Shown: positions 27,339 through 37,326, counted from the stretch's first letter. The stretch is DNA of 64,000 nt from Brochothrix thermosphacta DSM 20171 = FSL F6-1036 (GCF_036884295.1 NZ_CP145608.1:2500038-2564037), one strand, 5' to 3'. Notes: generated by a model not told the origin, from the letters alone. Translations and numbers: made by a program.

Positions 27339-28271
27339 TTACCAATTGATTAATATACTCGCAATTTGCTCATTTGCCTTTTTTTCAGCTGTTTTAAGTA
27401 AGTGAATATAGGTTGATTGTGTTGTAATAGTATTTGCATGGCCCAGGCGTTTCGCTACTGCTTGTATGCTGACACCTTTAGCTATAAGAACCGATGCATG
27501 TGTATGGCGTAAACCGTGTAGCGTTATGACTGGTATATTAGCCGATAGACACCTCTTTTTTAATCTGTTGTTAATCGTTGAATTAAAAACTGGTGGATGC
27601 CCTACACCACACAACTGAGGCCAGATAGGCATTTTATCTTTTTGCTTCTCAATCAAGGGTCTAAGTATCCAAGCCGTCTTTAAATCCAACGAAACACAAC
27701 GGATAGACGACGTATTTTTAGTTGGCTGAAAGCGTATCTTCTGCGTCTTTTTCTTATAATCATAAGATTTTGTTATATTGATAGCTAATTGCTCAAAATC
27801 AAAATCTTCTTTAGTCAGCGCCAATGCTTCTGAAAAACGAATACCTGTTGTTATCAAAAGTAGAATAAAGTGATCCCAATTCAATGCTGACTGATACTTG
27901 ATTTCTAAACATTTCATCAATAATTTCGCTTCATCTTCTTCAAGATGTTTAACAGACGCATTCACTTTAAGCCCGCCTAGTTGGACTCTACGTGTAATAT
28001 CTTTTGTAATTATTTCGTCATCCAATGCATCGAGTAGACAAGAGCGTATCTGTCTATGAAAATCAACTACTGTTTGATGTGCATGTTTTGCGGCATATGC
28101 CCTAATAATTGTTTGATAATCTTGTCTACTTAGTTCTGATAAATCTTTTTTAGGTTCTAAACTTTCTAACCATCTACCTGTCATTCGATATTTAGCAAGC
28201 GTCACATCTCTTACAACGTCCTTCTTATTGCACTGCACCCACTCTTTATAGTACGTAGATAAATACATCAT
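27339..28271 (-). CDS. Tyrosine recombinase between hsdM and hsdS
   Basis: About 310 residues. The catalytic set is complete: TTGIRFSEALAL (Arg), LHGLRHTHAS (His-x-x-Arg), RLGHAN (His) and TTQSTYIHL (Tyr). The start is ATG 28271, 8 nt after AGAGGTG. In other bacteria recombinases sitting in hsd loci shuffle hsdS target-recognition domains, giving phase-variable methylation. Only one hsdS is present here and no silent cassette is seen, so its present substrate is unclear. It is a different enzyme from the element's integrase at 42619. Confidence 0.9.
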   Translation of the reverse strand: MMYLSTYYKEWVQCNKKDVVRDVTLAKYRMTGRWLESLEPKKDLSELSRQDYQTIIRAYAAKHAHQTVVDFHRQIRSCLLDALDDEIITKDITRRVQLGGLKVNASVKHLEEDEAKLLMKCLEIKYQSALNWDHFILLLITTGIRFSEALALTKEDFDFEQLAINITKSYDYKKKTQKIRFQPTKNTSSIRCVSLDLKTAWILRPLIEKQKDKMPIWPQLCGVGHPPVFNSTINNRLKKRCLSANIPVITLHGLRHTHASVLIAKGVSIQAVAKRLGHANTITTQSTYIHLLKTAEKKANEQIASILINW

Positions 28272-28352
28272 CAAAAAAGCACCTCTTTTAATAGATTTAG
28301 TTACCTTAAGATAACTACCCTACTAAAGAAAGTTACTGCTCATATTTTATTA

Positions 28353-29930
28353 TCACAGTGTATTTTTTATAGCTTCAATGATTTCTTTATTACCATCACT
28401 CGTTTCTAAGTGAGCGATTAAACTTAACATTACTTTTTCACTGTCATTAATTTCTTGATTAATGCTAGTAAGCGACTGGCTATTATCAACCAAATCAATT
28501 GCCTCTTCTTCTTCAAAAGTATCTACATATCTCGGGATATTGAGATTGAAATCATTTGCAGCTAATTCTTCAAAATTCGCGACATAAGCATATTTTTCAA
28601 TAGCTTGTCGTCCTTTGTATGTCGCAATAATCTTTTCAATATGTTTTTGAGAAAGTAGATTTTGATTTTTTTGTTTAGTAAATTCATTTGATGCATCAAT
28701 AAATAAAACATCTCGGTTTGAACGGTTCTTTTTAAGAATAATGACGGTCGTCGGAATACTGGTGCCATAAAAAATATTAGCAGGCAATCCTATAACCGCA
28801 TCAATTGCACCCATTTCTAACAATGCCTGACGAATCGTTCCTTCTGCCGCTCCTCGGAATAAAACACCATGTGGTAATACAATCCCCATCGTTCCTGTAT
28901 CTTTCAAATGATAAAAACCATGCAATAAGAAAGAAAAGTCAGCTTTTGATTTTGGTGCTAACTTTCCAAAACGCTCAAAACGTTGATCAGAAAGAAATTT
29001 ATCCGCCGCTGACCATTTAGCTGAATAAGGAGGATTCATCACAACTGAATCAAATTGGTGTGGTTCTTCTGTTGGCCAATCTGCATCTAACGTATCGCCA
29101 TTATTCAAGTTCATGCGCGCTTTATCGACACCATGTAAAATTAAGTTCATACGCGCTAAATTAAACGTTGTCGTATTTAATTCTTGCCCATGATAATGTA
29201 CTTGATTAGGATTCATTAAATAGCGACGAATGTTTAACATCAAAGAACCTGACCCCATTGTCGGGTCATAGATATGAAACGGCGCACGATTTTCTTGACC
29301 AATTGACGTGATTTCTGACATGATATGCGATACTGCTTGTGGTGTATAAAATTCGCCTGCTTTTTTACCAGCACTTGAAGCAAATTGCCCAATTAAATAT
29401 TCATAAGCATCACCGATAACATCCCCATCGTGTTCAAATAAATCAATTTCATCCAGTGCACGTAAAACTTCCGTAATAGTGACATTGCGCTGTTGTGCAT
29501 TAGAACCTAATTTCGTAGAATTCAAATCAATATCTGCAAATAAACCATTAAATTCTTCTCCTTGACGTTCCAGTTCATTAAAACCCTCTTGTAAATCTGT
29601 TAAATTAAATTCATAGCTATCTGCTTTTTGGCGATAAGTGTAGAAAAGTTGTTCTGGTTTAATAAAATACCCCGTTTGTAACCGAATGATTTCTTCTAAT
29701 TCTTCGGGCTCTTCCGTATACCATTCCATCAATCCGTTATACTGCTCACTACGACTTGGAAAAAGAGCTGCTTTCCCATTTTCTTGTTCATATACTTCTC
29801 TTAATTGGGAATCAGATAAATATTTATAAAAAATCAAACCTAATAAATAGTTTTTATACTCACTTGCATCCATTTTTCCACGAAGAATATCCGCTGATGC
29901 CCATAATTGTTGTTCTAATCCAATCGCCAT
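28353..29930 (-). CDS. hsdM: Type I restriction-modification DNA methyltransferase subunit
   Basis: 525 residues. SAM-binding motif I is DPTMGSGSLMLNIRR and catalytic motif IV is NPPYSAKW, typical of N6-adenine methyltransferases. An N-terminal helical domain (WASADILRGKMDASEYKNYLLGLIFYKYLSD in the family pattern) is present. It methylates the site chosen by HsdS. ATG 29930 has AGAGGA 6 nt upstream and overlaps the hsdR stop as TAATG. A 78-bp gap separates it from the recombinase. Confidence 0.97.
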   Translation of the reverse strand: MAIGLEQQLWASADILRGKMDASEYKNYLLGLIFYKYLSDSQLREVYEQENGKAALFPSRSEQYNGLMEWYTEEPEELEEIIRLQTGYFIKPEQLFYTYRQKADSYEFNLTDLQEGFNELERQGEEFNGLFADIDLNSTKLGSNAQQRNVTITEVLRALDEIDLFEHDGDVIGDAYEYLIGQFASSAGKKAGEFYTPQAVSHIMSEITSIGQENRAPFHIYDPTMGSGSLMLNIRRYLMNPNQVHYHGQELNTTTFNLARMNLILHGVDKARMNLNNGDTLDADWPTEEPHQFDSVVMNPPYSAKWSAADKFLSDQRFERFGKLAPKSKADFSFLLHGFYHLKDTGTMGIVLPHGVLFRGAAEGTIRQALLEMGAIDAVIGLPANIFYGTSIPTTVIILKKNRSNRDVLFIDASNEFTKQKNQNLLSQKHIEKIIATYKGRQAIEKYAYVANFEELAANDFNLNIPRYVDTFEEEEAIDLVDNSQSLTSINQEINDSEKVMLSLIAHLETSDGNKEIIEAIKNTL

Positions 29931-32900
29931 TATAATTCCTCTTTCCATTTTTGAATAATATCAAAGTTTTTTTGTAGTAACTGTTCTAACACTTTGGTAC
30001 GTCGACGGTATTTTTCACCTGTTTTTTCTTCAAACGCTTCTTTTGAGAGGGTCATCGTATCTAATAGGTGTGATAAATAAGGAATGACTTTCCCTTCTGA
30101 ACGGTATTCATTAGCCGCTGATTGTAACAATTCTATTGAAAGCCCCAACTCCTGCGCCTGATTTTCGGTTAAATGTCTAATTTTATCTTGAATAGCGTCT
30201 TCCTTTAGGGCAATAACATTTATTGGTTCTTCTGTATGAATCAATTGATTTTTCAACTCTTCATACATCGGTTGAACGAGAGGGTCTTTCATTTGTATTT
30301 CTTTGTCAAACCTTTCAATAGCGCCTTCTTCTCTTTCTTGAAGAGCTCTCAGTAACTGATTAATATAAAAACTATCCACTACATCTTTATGCGTGGCGTT
30401 CAAATGAGAAGAAAAAGTAATATCTGCTAATAGCTCCTCAATATCTCGATCATCGTGTTCTTCTACTAGTTTTTCTTTTATCTTAACTTTTAAATTTTCA
30501 TTTTTCCCTTGATAATTTGGCATTGCTTCTACAAATTCAGTGAATTCTTCAATTTCTTCTTCATATTCATCGTAGCTTTTTAATGCTTTATAACTTTTTT
30601 CCAATTTTTGATAAGCGCTAACTTGATTAATCATCGCCTTTACATCTGTTGGATTAACCATAAGCTCTCCTTCTGCTTGATGATAGACTTGGGCTAATGA
30701 TTCAAACTCTTCCCTTACCTCCTTATATTCTCTTGGAATAAGTACTTTAAAGTCTTGTATCTCGTTTGAAAATAAACGGAATGTATCTTGTACATTTCTC
30801 TTCATGGTTTCAGGTTTACGAAATGTAACAATCATTCCCACGTCTTTTTCAAAACTAATACGATTCGTTCGTGAGAAAGCTTGCAGCATTTTTTGATAAC
30901 TCATCTCACGATCAATATATAAAGTTTGAATAGTCGGGGAATCAAACCCTGTAAGTAAACGATCAACAACGATTACTAAATCAAGCCATTGCCCATTGAT
31001 TTGATATTGTTTCTCTTTACGTGCTAAGCGTCTATTTATGTTTTGATTGTATAACTTTTCATCATCATGTGCTGTCATATCAAATTGCTTGGCATAGTCA
31101 GTCATTATTTCAACAAGTTCATCATCTTGTGCGTTTTTATCTAGTTGATCTGGATTGGTTGAAAAAGTAATCGCCACACGTGGAAAATCCTCATCAATCA
31201 ATTGATGACGCTCATCAAATTGACGACCAGTCAGCAAAGTGCCTTCATCTTTCATTTTTTTCAACATATAATACACGCGTTTAGCTTGTGCAATCGAATG
31301 TGTCGTTAAAATACCAGACATTGTAGGATAGCCATTTTTCACGTTAAACTTTTTTATAACACTCCGACGATTAAATATTTTATGTAACATCGCGTGTATG
31401 TGTTTGTCATCTTCATACAATTCCGCGGGTAATTGACTTTCCTGCTTAATCGGATCATCACTTCTTTTTCCTTTATTCGATCGCGCTATTATCTCTTCTT
31501 GATCTTCTTCTAACAACAAAGAATGATATTCGACTTGAAAACCCAATACCGCTTCATCATCCATTGCATTTTTGGTAGTATACGCATGTAGTAAAGGGCC
31601 ATACTGTTGTTCTGTCGTTCGTGCATAGGTCCCATTTTCTTGTTTTTTATTCTCTTCAAAAATCGGCGTTCCCGTTAATCCAAACCATGTTGAATTGGGT
31701 AATAATTTTTTTATACGTCGCATTTCTTCATCACTTACTGCTCGATGAGCTTCATCTACAATAAAAACAACATGCTCCTTGCGCAATTTTTCGAATTGAT
31801 TTGTCCCCTTTTTTTCACTTTCTTGTTGCGCATTACGCATTGCAGCCGATAACTTTTGGATGGTCGTTACTAAAATCGTATTATTATTTTTCGCTGACAA
31901 CAAACTACGTGTCAGCTGTTTTTGATTTTTTATTCCCACTATCAATGTATTCGCAACGGCTGTCCCCGTCGATTGTCCGGTATGATATTCGGATGCAAAT
32001 TTCGTAAACTCATCTTGCGTCTGTGCATCTAAATCCGTACGATCAACAACCATTACCGTTCTGTCTACACCTATCGAATGTTGAGCCAATAATTTAGTTG
32101 CAACAAAACTTGTAATTGTTTTCCCTGAACCTGTCGCGTGCCAAATAAAACCACCTTCATGTTGCGCTGCTTGTCTACGTATTCTACGAATCGCATGAAT
32201 TTGATAAGGACGCAGAACCATTAGAAATTTTTGGTTTTTTTGATCATCGACTAAAACGGTGAATTGACTAATTAATTCATGAGCATCTGGAATCCTTAAC
32301 ACCACACGGGTGAAATCAAACAAATCAGGGACAGGGATATTATCTTCTGTTCGCCAGTTAAATAAAAACTTCTCCATTCGTTTATAAGCTTGCGGTGTAT
32401 CTTCACTTGGACGCGCAAAATATCGTGTATCCACTTTATTAGACACAACAAAAATTTGAGTGGTGGCATAAATACCCTTGAAAAAACCTTCTTCTGCATA
32501 TCGCTGTATCTGCTGATACGCTTGGATAAATCCATCTTTCGCAGATTCTTTTTTCAATTCAACATGGATAATCGGCAACCCATTAATTAGCAACGTCACA
32601 TCTCCGCGTACAAGCCGCTTCGTATCTGGAACAATTTGATGCACCACTTCATATGAAGATGTCCCGCCTGAAATATCTTTGTTACGGAACGCTTCCAGCG
32701 TTACTTTTTCACCTGTATCTCTTTCCAATACTATTTGTGAAATACCATTTTCACCACGTAGCCATTGCGAGGCTAAAAAAGGAGTTCCTGTAAGGCGAGC
32801 AAGTTCGACTTGAATTTTTTTAGTTTCTTTGATGCTTAACTTTATATCTTTCAAAACAGCCACATTCAAGCGATCTAAATGCGAAAAGAAATTCCCCCAT

Positions 32901-33001
32901 AAATCTGCTTCTGTTTTTATATCCGGTCGATAACGCCATTGATTTTCTTTCTCGCTAAGAATTCTTATAAAATCTCTTTCAATATCTAATTCAGTTGACA
33001 T
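29930..33001 (-). CDS. hsdR: Type I restriction endonuclease subunit
   Basis: 1023 residues. The N-terminal nuclease domain has the PD-(D/E)xK-type core LINGLPIIHVELKKES followed by QAYQQIQRY. The translocase follows: Walker A HATGSGKTITSF, DEAHRAVS, FGLTGTPIF and VVDRLLTGFDSPTIQTLYIDRE, then a helical C-terminus. It cleaves unmethylated foreign DNA after ATP-driven translocation. I choose ATG 33001, about 8 nt after AGGTGGAG; the upstream GTG lies inside that site. It is the first gene of the hsd operon. Confidence 0.97.
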   Translation of the reverse strand: MSTELDIERDFIRILSEKENQWRYRPDIKTEADLWGNFFSHLDRLNVAVLKDIKLSIKETKKIQVELARLTGTPFLASQWLRGENGISQIVLERDTGEKVTLEAFRNKDISGGTSSYEVVHQIVPDTKRLVRGDVTLLINGLPIIHVELKKESAKDGFIQAYQQIQRYAEEGFFKGIYATTQIFVVSNKVDTRYFARPSEDTPQAYKRMEKFLFNWRTEDNIPVPDLFDFTRVVLRIPDAHELISQFTVLVDDQKNQKFLMVLRPYQIHAIRRIRRQAAQHEGGFIWHATGSGKTITSFVATKLLAQHSIGVDRTVMVVDRTDLDAQTQDEFTKFASEYHTGQSTGTAVANTLIVGIKNQKQLTRSLLSAKNNNTILVTTIQKLSAAMRNAQQESEKKGTNQFEKLRKEHVVFIVDEAHRAVSDEEMRRIKKLLPNSTWFGLTGTPIFEENKKQENGTYARTTEQQYGPLLHAYTTKNAMDDEAVLGFQVEYHSLLLEEDQEEIIARSNKGKRSDDPIKQESQLPAELYEDDKHIHAMLHKIFNRRSVIKKFNVKNGYPTMSGILTTHSIAQAKRVYYMLKKMKDEGTLLTGRQFDERHQLIDEDFPRVAITFSTNPDQLDKNAQDDELVEIMTDYAKQFDMTAHDDEKLYNQNINRRLARKEKQYQINGQWLDLVIVVDRLLTGFDSPTIQTLYIDREMSYQKMLQAFSRTNRISFEKDVGMIVTFRKPETMKRNVQDTFRLFSNEIQDFKVLIPREYKEVREEFESLAQVYHQAEGELMVNPTDVKAMINQVSAYQKLEKSYKALKSYDEYEEEIEEFTEFVEAMPNYQGKNENLKVKIKEKLVEEHDDRDIEELLADITFSSHLNATHKDVVDSFYINQLLRALQEREEGAIERFDKEIQMKDPLVQPMYEELKNQLIHTEEPINVIALKEDAIQDKIRHLTENQAQELGLSIELLQSAANEYRSEGKVIPYLSHLLDTMTLSKEAFEEKTGEKYRRRTKVLEQLLQKNFDIIQKWKEEL

Positions 33002-33013
33002 AGCTTTCTCCAC

Positions 33014-33608
33014 CTATCTGACCCTCACTGATATTTTAATTACTATTTTTATCGTTAACCTTCTTTATCTTACTATTTTTTTATAGATATAAACAGCTAA
33101 AATCAAAATTTTAAATTGACCAAAAACATTCCAATGACTAACTATGTAGATAAGTTTATTCAAAGCGTTCTCAAGACTGACATTAAAATATTTCATGATA
33201 GATTTTTGAATGTAGTATTTTGTAGTAATTTGCATGATAATGATTGCTGTTTTCCTTCTGTTTATCTAATAAATGGGCATTTTTTAGATTTACAAACTAC
33301 TACAAACGCTATTTTTATCACCCCATTTGCAACCTCATGCAATGAATAATTGCACTAGGTGGATACATGAAGCACTCCTTACACATGCAAAACCTTAGCA
33401 AATCTGAGCATTTCTCTGCAACCTACACTAAGGATCATTGAGTTCAGCTATTTACCTGGTCTTTTTTAGGTGTCTTGATTTCTAACGTGTCCTATTACTT
33501 TAAAACCTCACAAAACCTTACATAAATTAATCGGCTGATTTTTCAGCACAAAGTAAATATAAAAAAGATACCATTCTTTACAGAACAGTATCTTTCTTTT
33601 TTTATATT
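33014..33608. other. Intergenic region hsdR / pectate lyase
   Basis: AT-rich. A 77-codon frame on the plus strand (33116-33349) lacks a ribosome site and any recognisable feature, so I leave it out. The hsd promoter should lie near 33020-33090; I cannot fix it. The pectate lyase terminator is at the left. Confidence 0.4.
33565..33603 (-). terminator. Terminator after the pectate lyase gene
   Basis: AAGATAC-ca-TTCT-ttac-AGAA-ca-GTATCTT hairpin with A and T runs on both sides. Confidence 0.65.
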
Positions 33609-34655
33609 TTACTGACCGAATATTAATGTAGTATTTTGAGACCCTGCATATTTTTGTGTGAAATCTTTAGCATATTGAGCTGTATTAACTTTATATGCAT
33701 AGTTGCTATGCGGATTCCAACTTGTAACAGGAGACTTTTGATTGAATTTAACATTACTTCCAACATCTATAAATTGTCCGTTCCCTTTATCATCCAAAGC
33801 ACCACCTCTTTGAGAGCCTTCTCCAAAGTAGTTTGCTTCAGAATATATTTTCGCATGATTTGCAAGTGTAAAACCTAAATTAAAATTATTGATATAGTTA
33901 TTTTTAACATGGAAAAATCCATATCTCATTAATCCAGGTGCTCTAACTGTAAGGTTATCAAAATAATTATTCGCAATTGTCATGTGTGGATAGCCATCGT
34001 ATGTCGCACCACTTGAACTGTTATCATCTGGATATCCAAGAATTAATCCATAACGATGATTACTAAATTTCGAGTTACTTATCGTTACGTAGTCAGCTTT
34101 AACTCCCACATAAAGTAATTTATCTAAATCATGACCGTTAGGATCATAATTATGACCTGCGAACGTAACATGATCAATCCAATAATTTTGACCATAATTC
34201 AAATACATTTGAATATCATCATTAGCATTTATAGATGCATCGTGAACTAGTGTTATGTTTTGAAAAATAATGTTGCTAGAGTTTTGATTAGCTGCTAAAT
34301 AAATATTATTTAGCGTTCTATGTTTATAACTTCCAACTAATGTTTTATTAGATCCTAAATCTACTTTAGTTTTTCCATTTGTTGATATATTTTTTTGAAT
34401 AACAATTATCTCTTTCACATTCGTAGATAAATGTTGTTTTAAATCTTGAATAGTTGAAACGTAAACAATTTTACCACCTACACCACCAGTTGTTGCATTT
34501 TTATTTTGACCTTTTTCATTTTTTGCTTGTCCTGCAAAACCAGTGAGCCCATTTGCACCAGAATTCGGAAAAATATCTGCAGCACTAACAGAAAAGGGCA
34601 CGACAAGCAATACTGTAACCAATAAAACACCTAATAATAACATTGTTTTTTTCAT
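33609..34655 (-). CDS. Secreted pectate lyase (polysaccharide lyase family 1 type)
   Basis: 348 residues. A signal peptide covers 1-25 (cleavage near VSA-AD). The rest is a right-handed beta-helix repeat pattern. Family signatures are NKTLVGS near 103, the WIDH motif at 159-162, [15 protein letters not shown] near 186-200, and R-x-P-x-x-x-R at 238-244 (RAPGLMR), which holds the catalytic arginine. It would cleave pectate outside the cell by Ca-dependent beta-elimination. ATG 34655 has AGGAGG. It lies inside a mobile element beside an R-M system and has its own CcpA-type site, so it looks like catabolic cargo. The Ca-binding aspartates are only partly conserved by eye, so polygalacturonate specificity is not certain. 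Confidence 0.85.
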   Translation of the reverse strand: MKKTMLLLGVLLVTVLLVVPFSVSAADIFPNSGANGLTGFAGQAKNEKGQNKNATTGGVGGKIVYVSTIQDLKQHLSTNVKEIIVIQKNISTNGKTKVDLGSNKTLVGSYKHRTLNNIYLAANQNSSNIIFQNITLVHDASINANDDIQMYLNYGQNYWIDHVTFAGHNYDPNGHDLDKLLYVGVKADYVTISNSKFSNHRYGLILGYPDDNSSSGATYDGYPHMTIANNYFDNLTVRAPGLMRYGFFHVKNNYINNFNLGFTLANHAKIYSEANYFGEGSQRGGALDDKGNGQFIDVGSNVKFNQKSPVTSWNPHSNYAYKVNTAQYAKDFTQKYAGSQNTTLIFGQ

Positions 34656-34686
34656 TTATATAATCCTCCTATGCATTGATAAGACA

Positions 34687-34716
34687 ACTATACATAGAAT
34701 TTTGTACGCTCGTCAA
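34687..34716 (-). promoter_or_regulatory. Promoter of the pectate lyase gene
   Basis: TTGACG (34711-34716), 18-bp spacer, TATAGT (34687-34692) on the minus strand. Confidence 0.55.
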
Positions 34717-34724
34717 CCTTTTTA

Positions 34725-34738
34725 TGAAAACGCTTTAC
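34725..34738 (-). promoter_or_regulatory. cre-like site upstream of the pectate lyase promoter
   Basis: TGAAAACGCTTTAC matches the cre consensus at 12 of 14 positions, 8 bp upstream of the -35 box; carbon-catabolite control is likely. Confidence 0.5.
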
Positions 34739-34989
34739 TGTTATCACATAACTTACTCATTGTATGATTTAACAACCACTTTATCTATGCGTATAACTAA
34801 AAGCTGATTACTCATATTATTATCTACACAACTATGAATTGGTATACCTCAAAACACCTAATCATTATCTTTTTAGCAAACCCTAAAATTTCGATATTGC
34901 ACCTCAACGCTCGTATTATTTGTACGTGTGTTATTGCTCATGCCCAATTATGGGCACGTAACCCTTGCGATTTCTCACACACACCGCCA

Positions 34990-35029
34990 TAACGATTCGT
35001 TAGGTCATCATCTCCTAGTGATTCGCTAG
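34990..35029. repeat. Two similar small palindromes in tandem
   Basis: TAACGATTCGTTA (34990-35002) and CTAGTGATTCGCTAG (35015-35029) are each followed by GGTCAyCAT, period about 24 bp. Confidence 0.5.
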
Positions 35030-35805
35030 GTCACCATTACGCCCTAAACTTTCTTTAGCCCCCCCTCATGAGAATATTTTTATTTCTGCGGAAAAGACCC
35101 CCACCCCGTTCCCCAGTTTGAATTTAAACAGTGAAAATTTTGAAGCGGGGGCATCATTGCGATTAAATTCATTTTATTCCGCACTCACTTCCCTCTACAG
35201 ACGTTTCAAACTCGTTTACATGTAAAAATGCTAGTATTGGGTTAAAAACAGCTTACACGCTAAATAAATACTCATTTTACACTTCAGCCTTATCCCTCTA
35301 AAAATCAACTGATTCAATAACGTTGATCAGAATGATACTTTCACGACTGATAAAGGATTAGAAACATTGACACACTAGCTTAATTAAACGTGACCAACAA
35401 ATAGGACAGCTCAATTTTGACTTGACCGCTTCAATGCGATTAGAGGACAACGCATTTTATCGTTATCAACGACTGGTGACTTTTCACCTCTCCTATATCC
35501 GATGTCACTGTTAAGACTGTAGCTATAAGATTTAACACTAACATTCTCTAACATTTCCACTATTCTCCACTAATTTTATATACAAGATGTATTCCAACAT
35601 TTTCCAACATTTCACCCAATCAACGACACCCGAAAAACGGGTTTTGTTCATTTCCCTACGCATTAACTGACAAACACTTGCAAAATGAGTTTATTCGGCT
35701 CTCATTCATCTTTATAGCGATTTAAAATAGTTTTACATGTAAATGCTCGCAAATTATAGAAAACGTCTTAAACAGACAATCAAGGGCTTATGTTAAATTA
35801 ACAAC

Positions 35806-36060
35806 TCGTCAAATTGACGAATCGACAATAAATAAAAACTGTATGATCCAAAATAAATAAAAACACCTATCAGCAATTCGTCAAATTGACGAACACCTAA
35901 AATTATAAGCAGTATGATCCCTACTAAACAAAAGCACCTGTCAACCATCGTCAAAATGACGACTGTTCAAACGTATGCCATTGAACGCCTAACCGTCTTG
36001 AAATTCACGATTGTTCAAACATATGTCATTGAACGCTAACCGTCCTTAATTTCGTGACGG
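35806..36060. repeat. Palindromic iteron array, candidate replication origin of the element
   Basis: TCGTCAAATTGACGA at 35806 and 35878 and TCGTCAAAATGACGA at 35948 recur at 70-72-bp spacing, separated by AT-rich spacers that share GTATGATCC. They are followed by two 48-bp-period repeats (GTTCAAACrTATGyCATTGAACG at 35965 and 36013, given with degenerate bases) and a CCGTC...GACGG palindrome at 36040-36060. The array lies downstream of the replication genes. Confidence 0.6.
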
Positions 36061-36123
36061 TTGAAAATACCCGCTTCACTCACAACAAAAAAGCAAGCAC
36101 CTGTTAAGGTACTCGCCTGTTTG

Positions 36124-36561
36124 TTAACTGATATACGTTGCAAACCTCGCTACTTTTTCATCACTCACGCCTACTACTTCGAGAAACGTATCAACGACTG
36201 GCTTTTTATGTCGGCTATATGCCCCACTGTTTAGCTCAAGTATCTCTGCTACCTTGCTGTCATTAATCAAATAGATAAAGCGTAATGTAAATAATCGCTT
36301 GCGTAATTCTAAGGTTTGAAGCGGATAACGGCTATTATTAACCGCTAACGCCTTGTAATACTTGTCTATAACATCACACCACTGGTTAAAGGTTTGCTTG
36401 TCCTCATTCTCGTCTACATCGTCAAATGGTTGTGGTAGGTGTATAGGTGTGATGTCTTGCGTGTAATACAACTCCTCCATGCCTAACCGTCTGCGTGTCT
36501 GTAAATAGTGTTGAATGATAATGTGCATGCCATTCCGCTTCGTAACTCCGTTTAATGCCAT
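36124..36561 (-). CDS. Phage-type ArpU/RinA-like transcriptional regulator
   Basis: 145 residues. The C-terminal half resembles the sigma-like helix-turn-helix of ArpU/RinA regulators (LFTLRFIYLINDSKVAEILELNSGAYSRHKKPVVDTFLEVVGV). In phages and satellites these proteins control late or packaging transcription at the end of the leftward gene block, which is where this gene lies. AAAGGGGG precedes ATG 36561. The similarity is by pattern only, so this is a moderate call; a DNA-binding role at the adjacent repeat array is possible. Confidence 0.5.
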   Translation of the reverse strand: MALNGVTKRNGMHIIIQHYLQTRRRLGMEELYYTQDITPIHLPQPFDDVDENEDKQTFNQWCDVIDKYYKALAVNNSRYPLQTLELRKRLFTLRFIYLINDSKVAEILELNSGAYSRHKKPVVDTFLEVVGVSDEKVARFATYIS

Positions 36562-36712
36562 ATGTGTTCCCCCTTTGTTTGAATGCTATTAATTGACCAA
36601 CGCTATTTTACTCCCGTCGCACTTTTACGCTCGGCTCATTTTTGACCCCGAGGGAATTTTCCCCTCGGCTATATATTTATAAATGTCAACATTTGTCAAC
36701 ATTTTTCGACAC

Positions 36713-36928
36713 TTATGCCGAATTACGCTTCTTCACTGTTTCAAATTTAATATAATACCCTGTCTTTTTGAATGGTGAAGTTTCAAGATGACAGTGCGCA
36801 CTATAATACCCCTCCATTTTTCCATGCACATGATAATCCTCACAAAACGGACACCATGCTTTGATTGTATTTTCTGAATGTGGTAACCCTAAAAGTGTCG
36901 GGTAGTTATTTTTTTTACTTCTCGCCAT
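36713..36928 (-). CDS. Small zinc-ribbon-like protein of the element
   Basis: 71 residues from ATG 36928 (MARSKKNNYP), 8 nt after AAGGAGAG. It has CPFCEDYHVHGKMEG and YYSAHCH, a Cys-x2-Cys with later His/Cys ligands, suggesting one bound zinc. Similar tiny proteins are common next to phage and satellite replication genes. Function unknown. Confidence 0.65.
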   Translation of the reverse strand: MARSKKNNYPTLLGLPHSENTIKAWCPFCEDYHVHGKMEGYYSAHCHLETSPFKKTGYYIKFETVKKRNSA

Positions 36929-36937
36929 GTGTTGCAC

Positions 36938-37326
36938 TCTCCTTTTCTAAGTTTTTGGTGATAAAAAAAGCCAAAACGGGTTAATTCCAACAATTAAATG
37001 GCAACCAAAACACTTACGGCTCTAAGACTATAATTCCCATTGGCTTATTTGTCTAACCTTTTTCAATACATACTCCTTATGTGTATACATGTATCTATTT
37101 ACTATTTCCCACGTACAAGAGTTATAAAAAGTATAGGTAATTGAGCCAATAGGGTGTTAACTCCTTTAGTACCTTATGATTTCATTGCCATTTTTTTGGC
37201 TTTCAACCACCCTTTTTGCCTTTTGTTCATTCACCCTATGCATTTATCATTTGCCCATTCATTGACACATGCTAAACCTTTACAGCTCTAGATGATTAAT
37301 AACATTTGGCTTGATTGCCCATTGTT
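36938..37326. other. Intergenic region with large hairpin
   Basis: No supportable gene; one 18-codon frame near 37200 is too short to claim. On the minus strand AGCCAA...TTGGCT (about 37035 and 36970) closes a long structured stretch before seven T's, probably a terminator for the primase-helicase genes. Confidence 0.4.
36965..37040 (-). terminator. Terminator-like structure after the D5 helicase gene
   Basis: AGCCAA/TTGGCT closing stem with TTTTTTT after it on the minus strand; the length (about 70 nt) also allows a small RNA. Confidence 0.4.

Larger units (their letters stand above)
34717..36123. other. Large non-coding region of the element
   Basis: About 1.4 kb without a supportable gene. 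It holds the cre site, paired hairpins at 34990-35029, repeated CCAACATTT words near 35590-35615, a CCCG/CGGG hairpin at 35629-35642, and the iteron array at 35806-36060. Confidence 0.5.

Noticed and set aside
33116..33349. 77-codon plus-strand frame between hsdR and the pectate lyase
   Set aside because: No ribosome-binding site, no recognisable domain and low-complexity AT-rich sequence.
35806..36060. Possible CRISPR array
   Set aside because: The repeats are themselves palindromic, differ in unit length (70-72 then 48 bp) and the spacers resemble each other; no cas genes are present.
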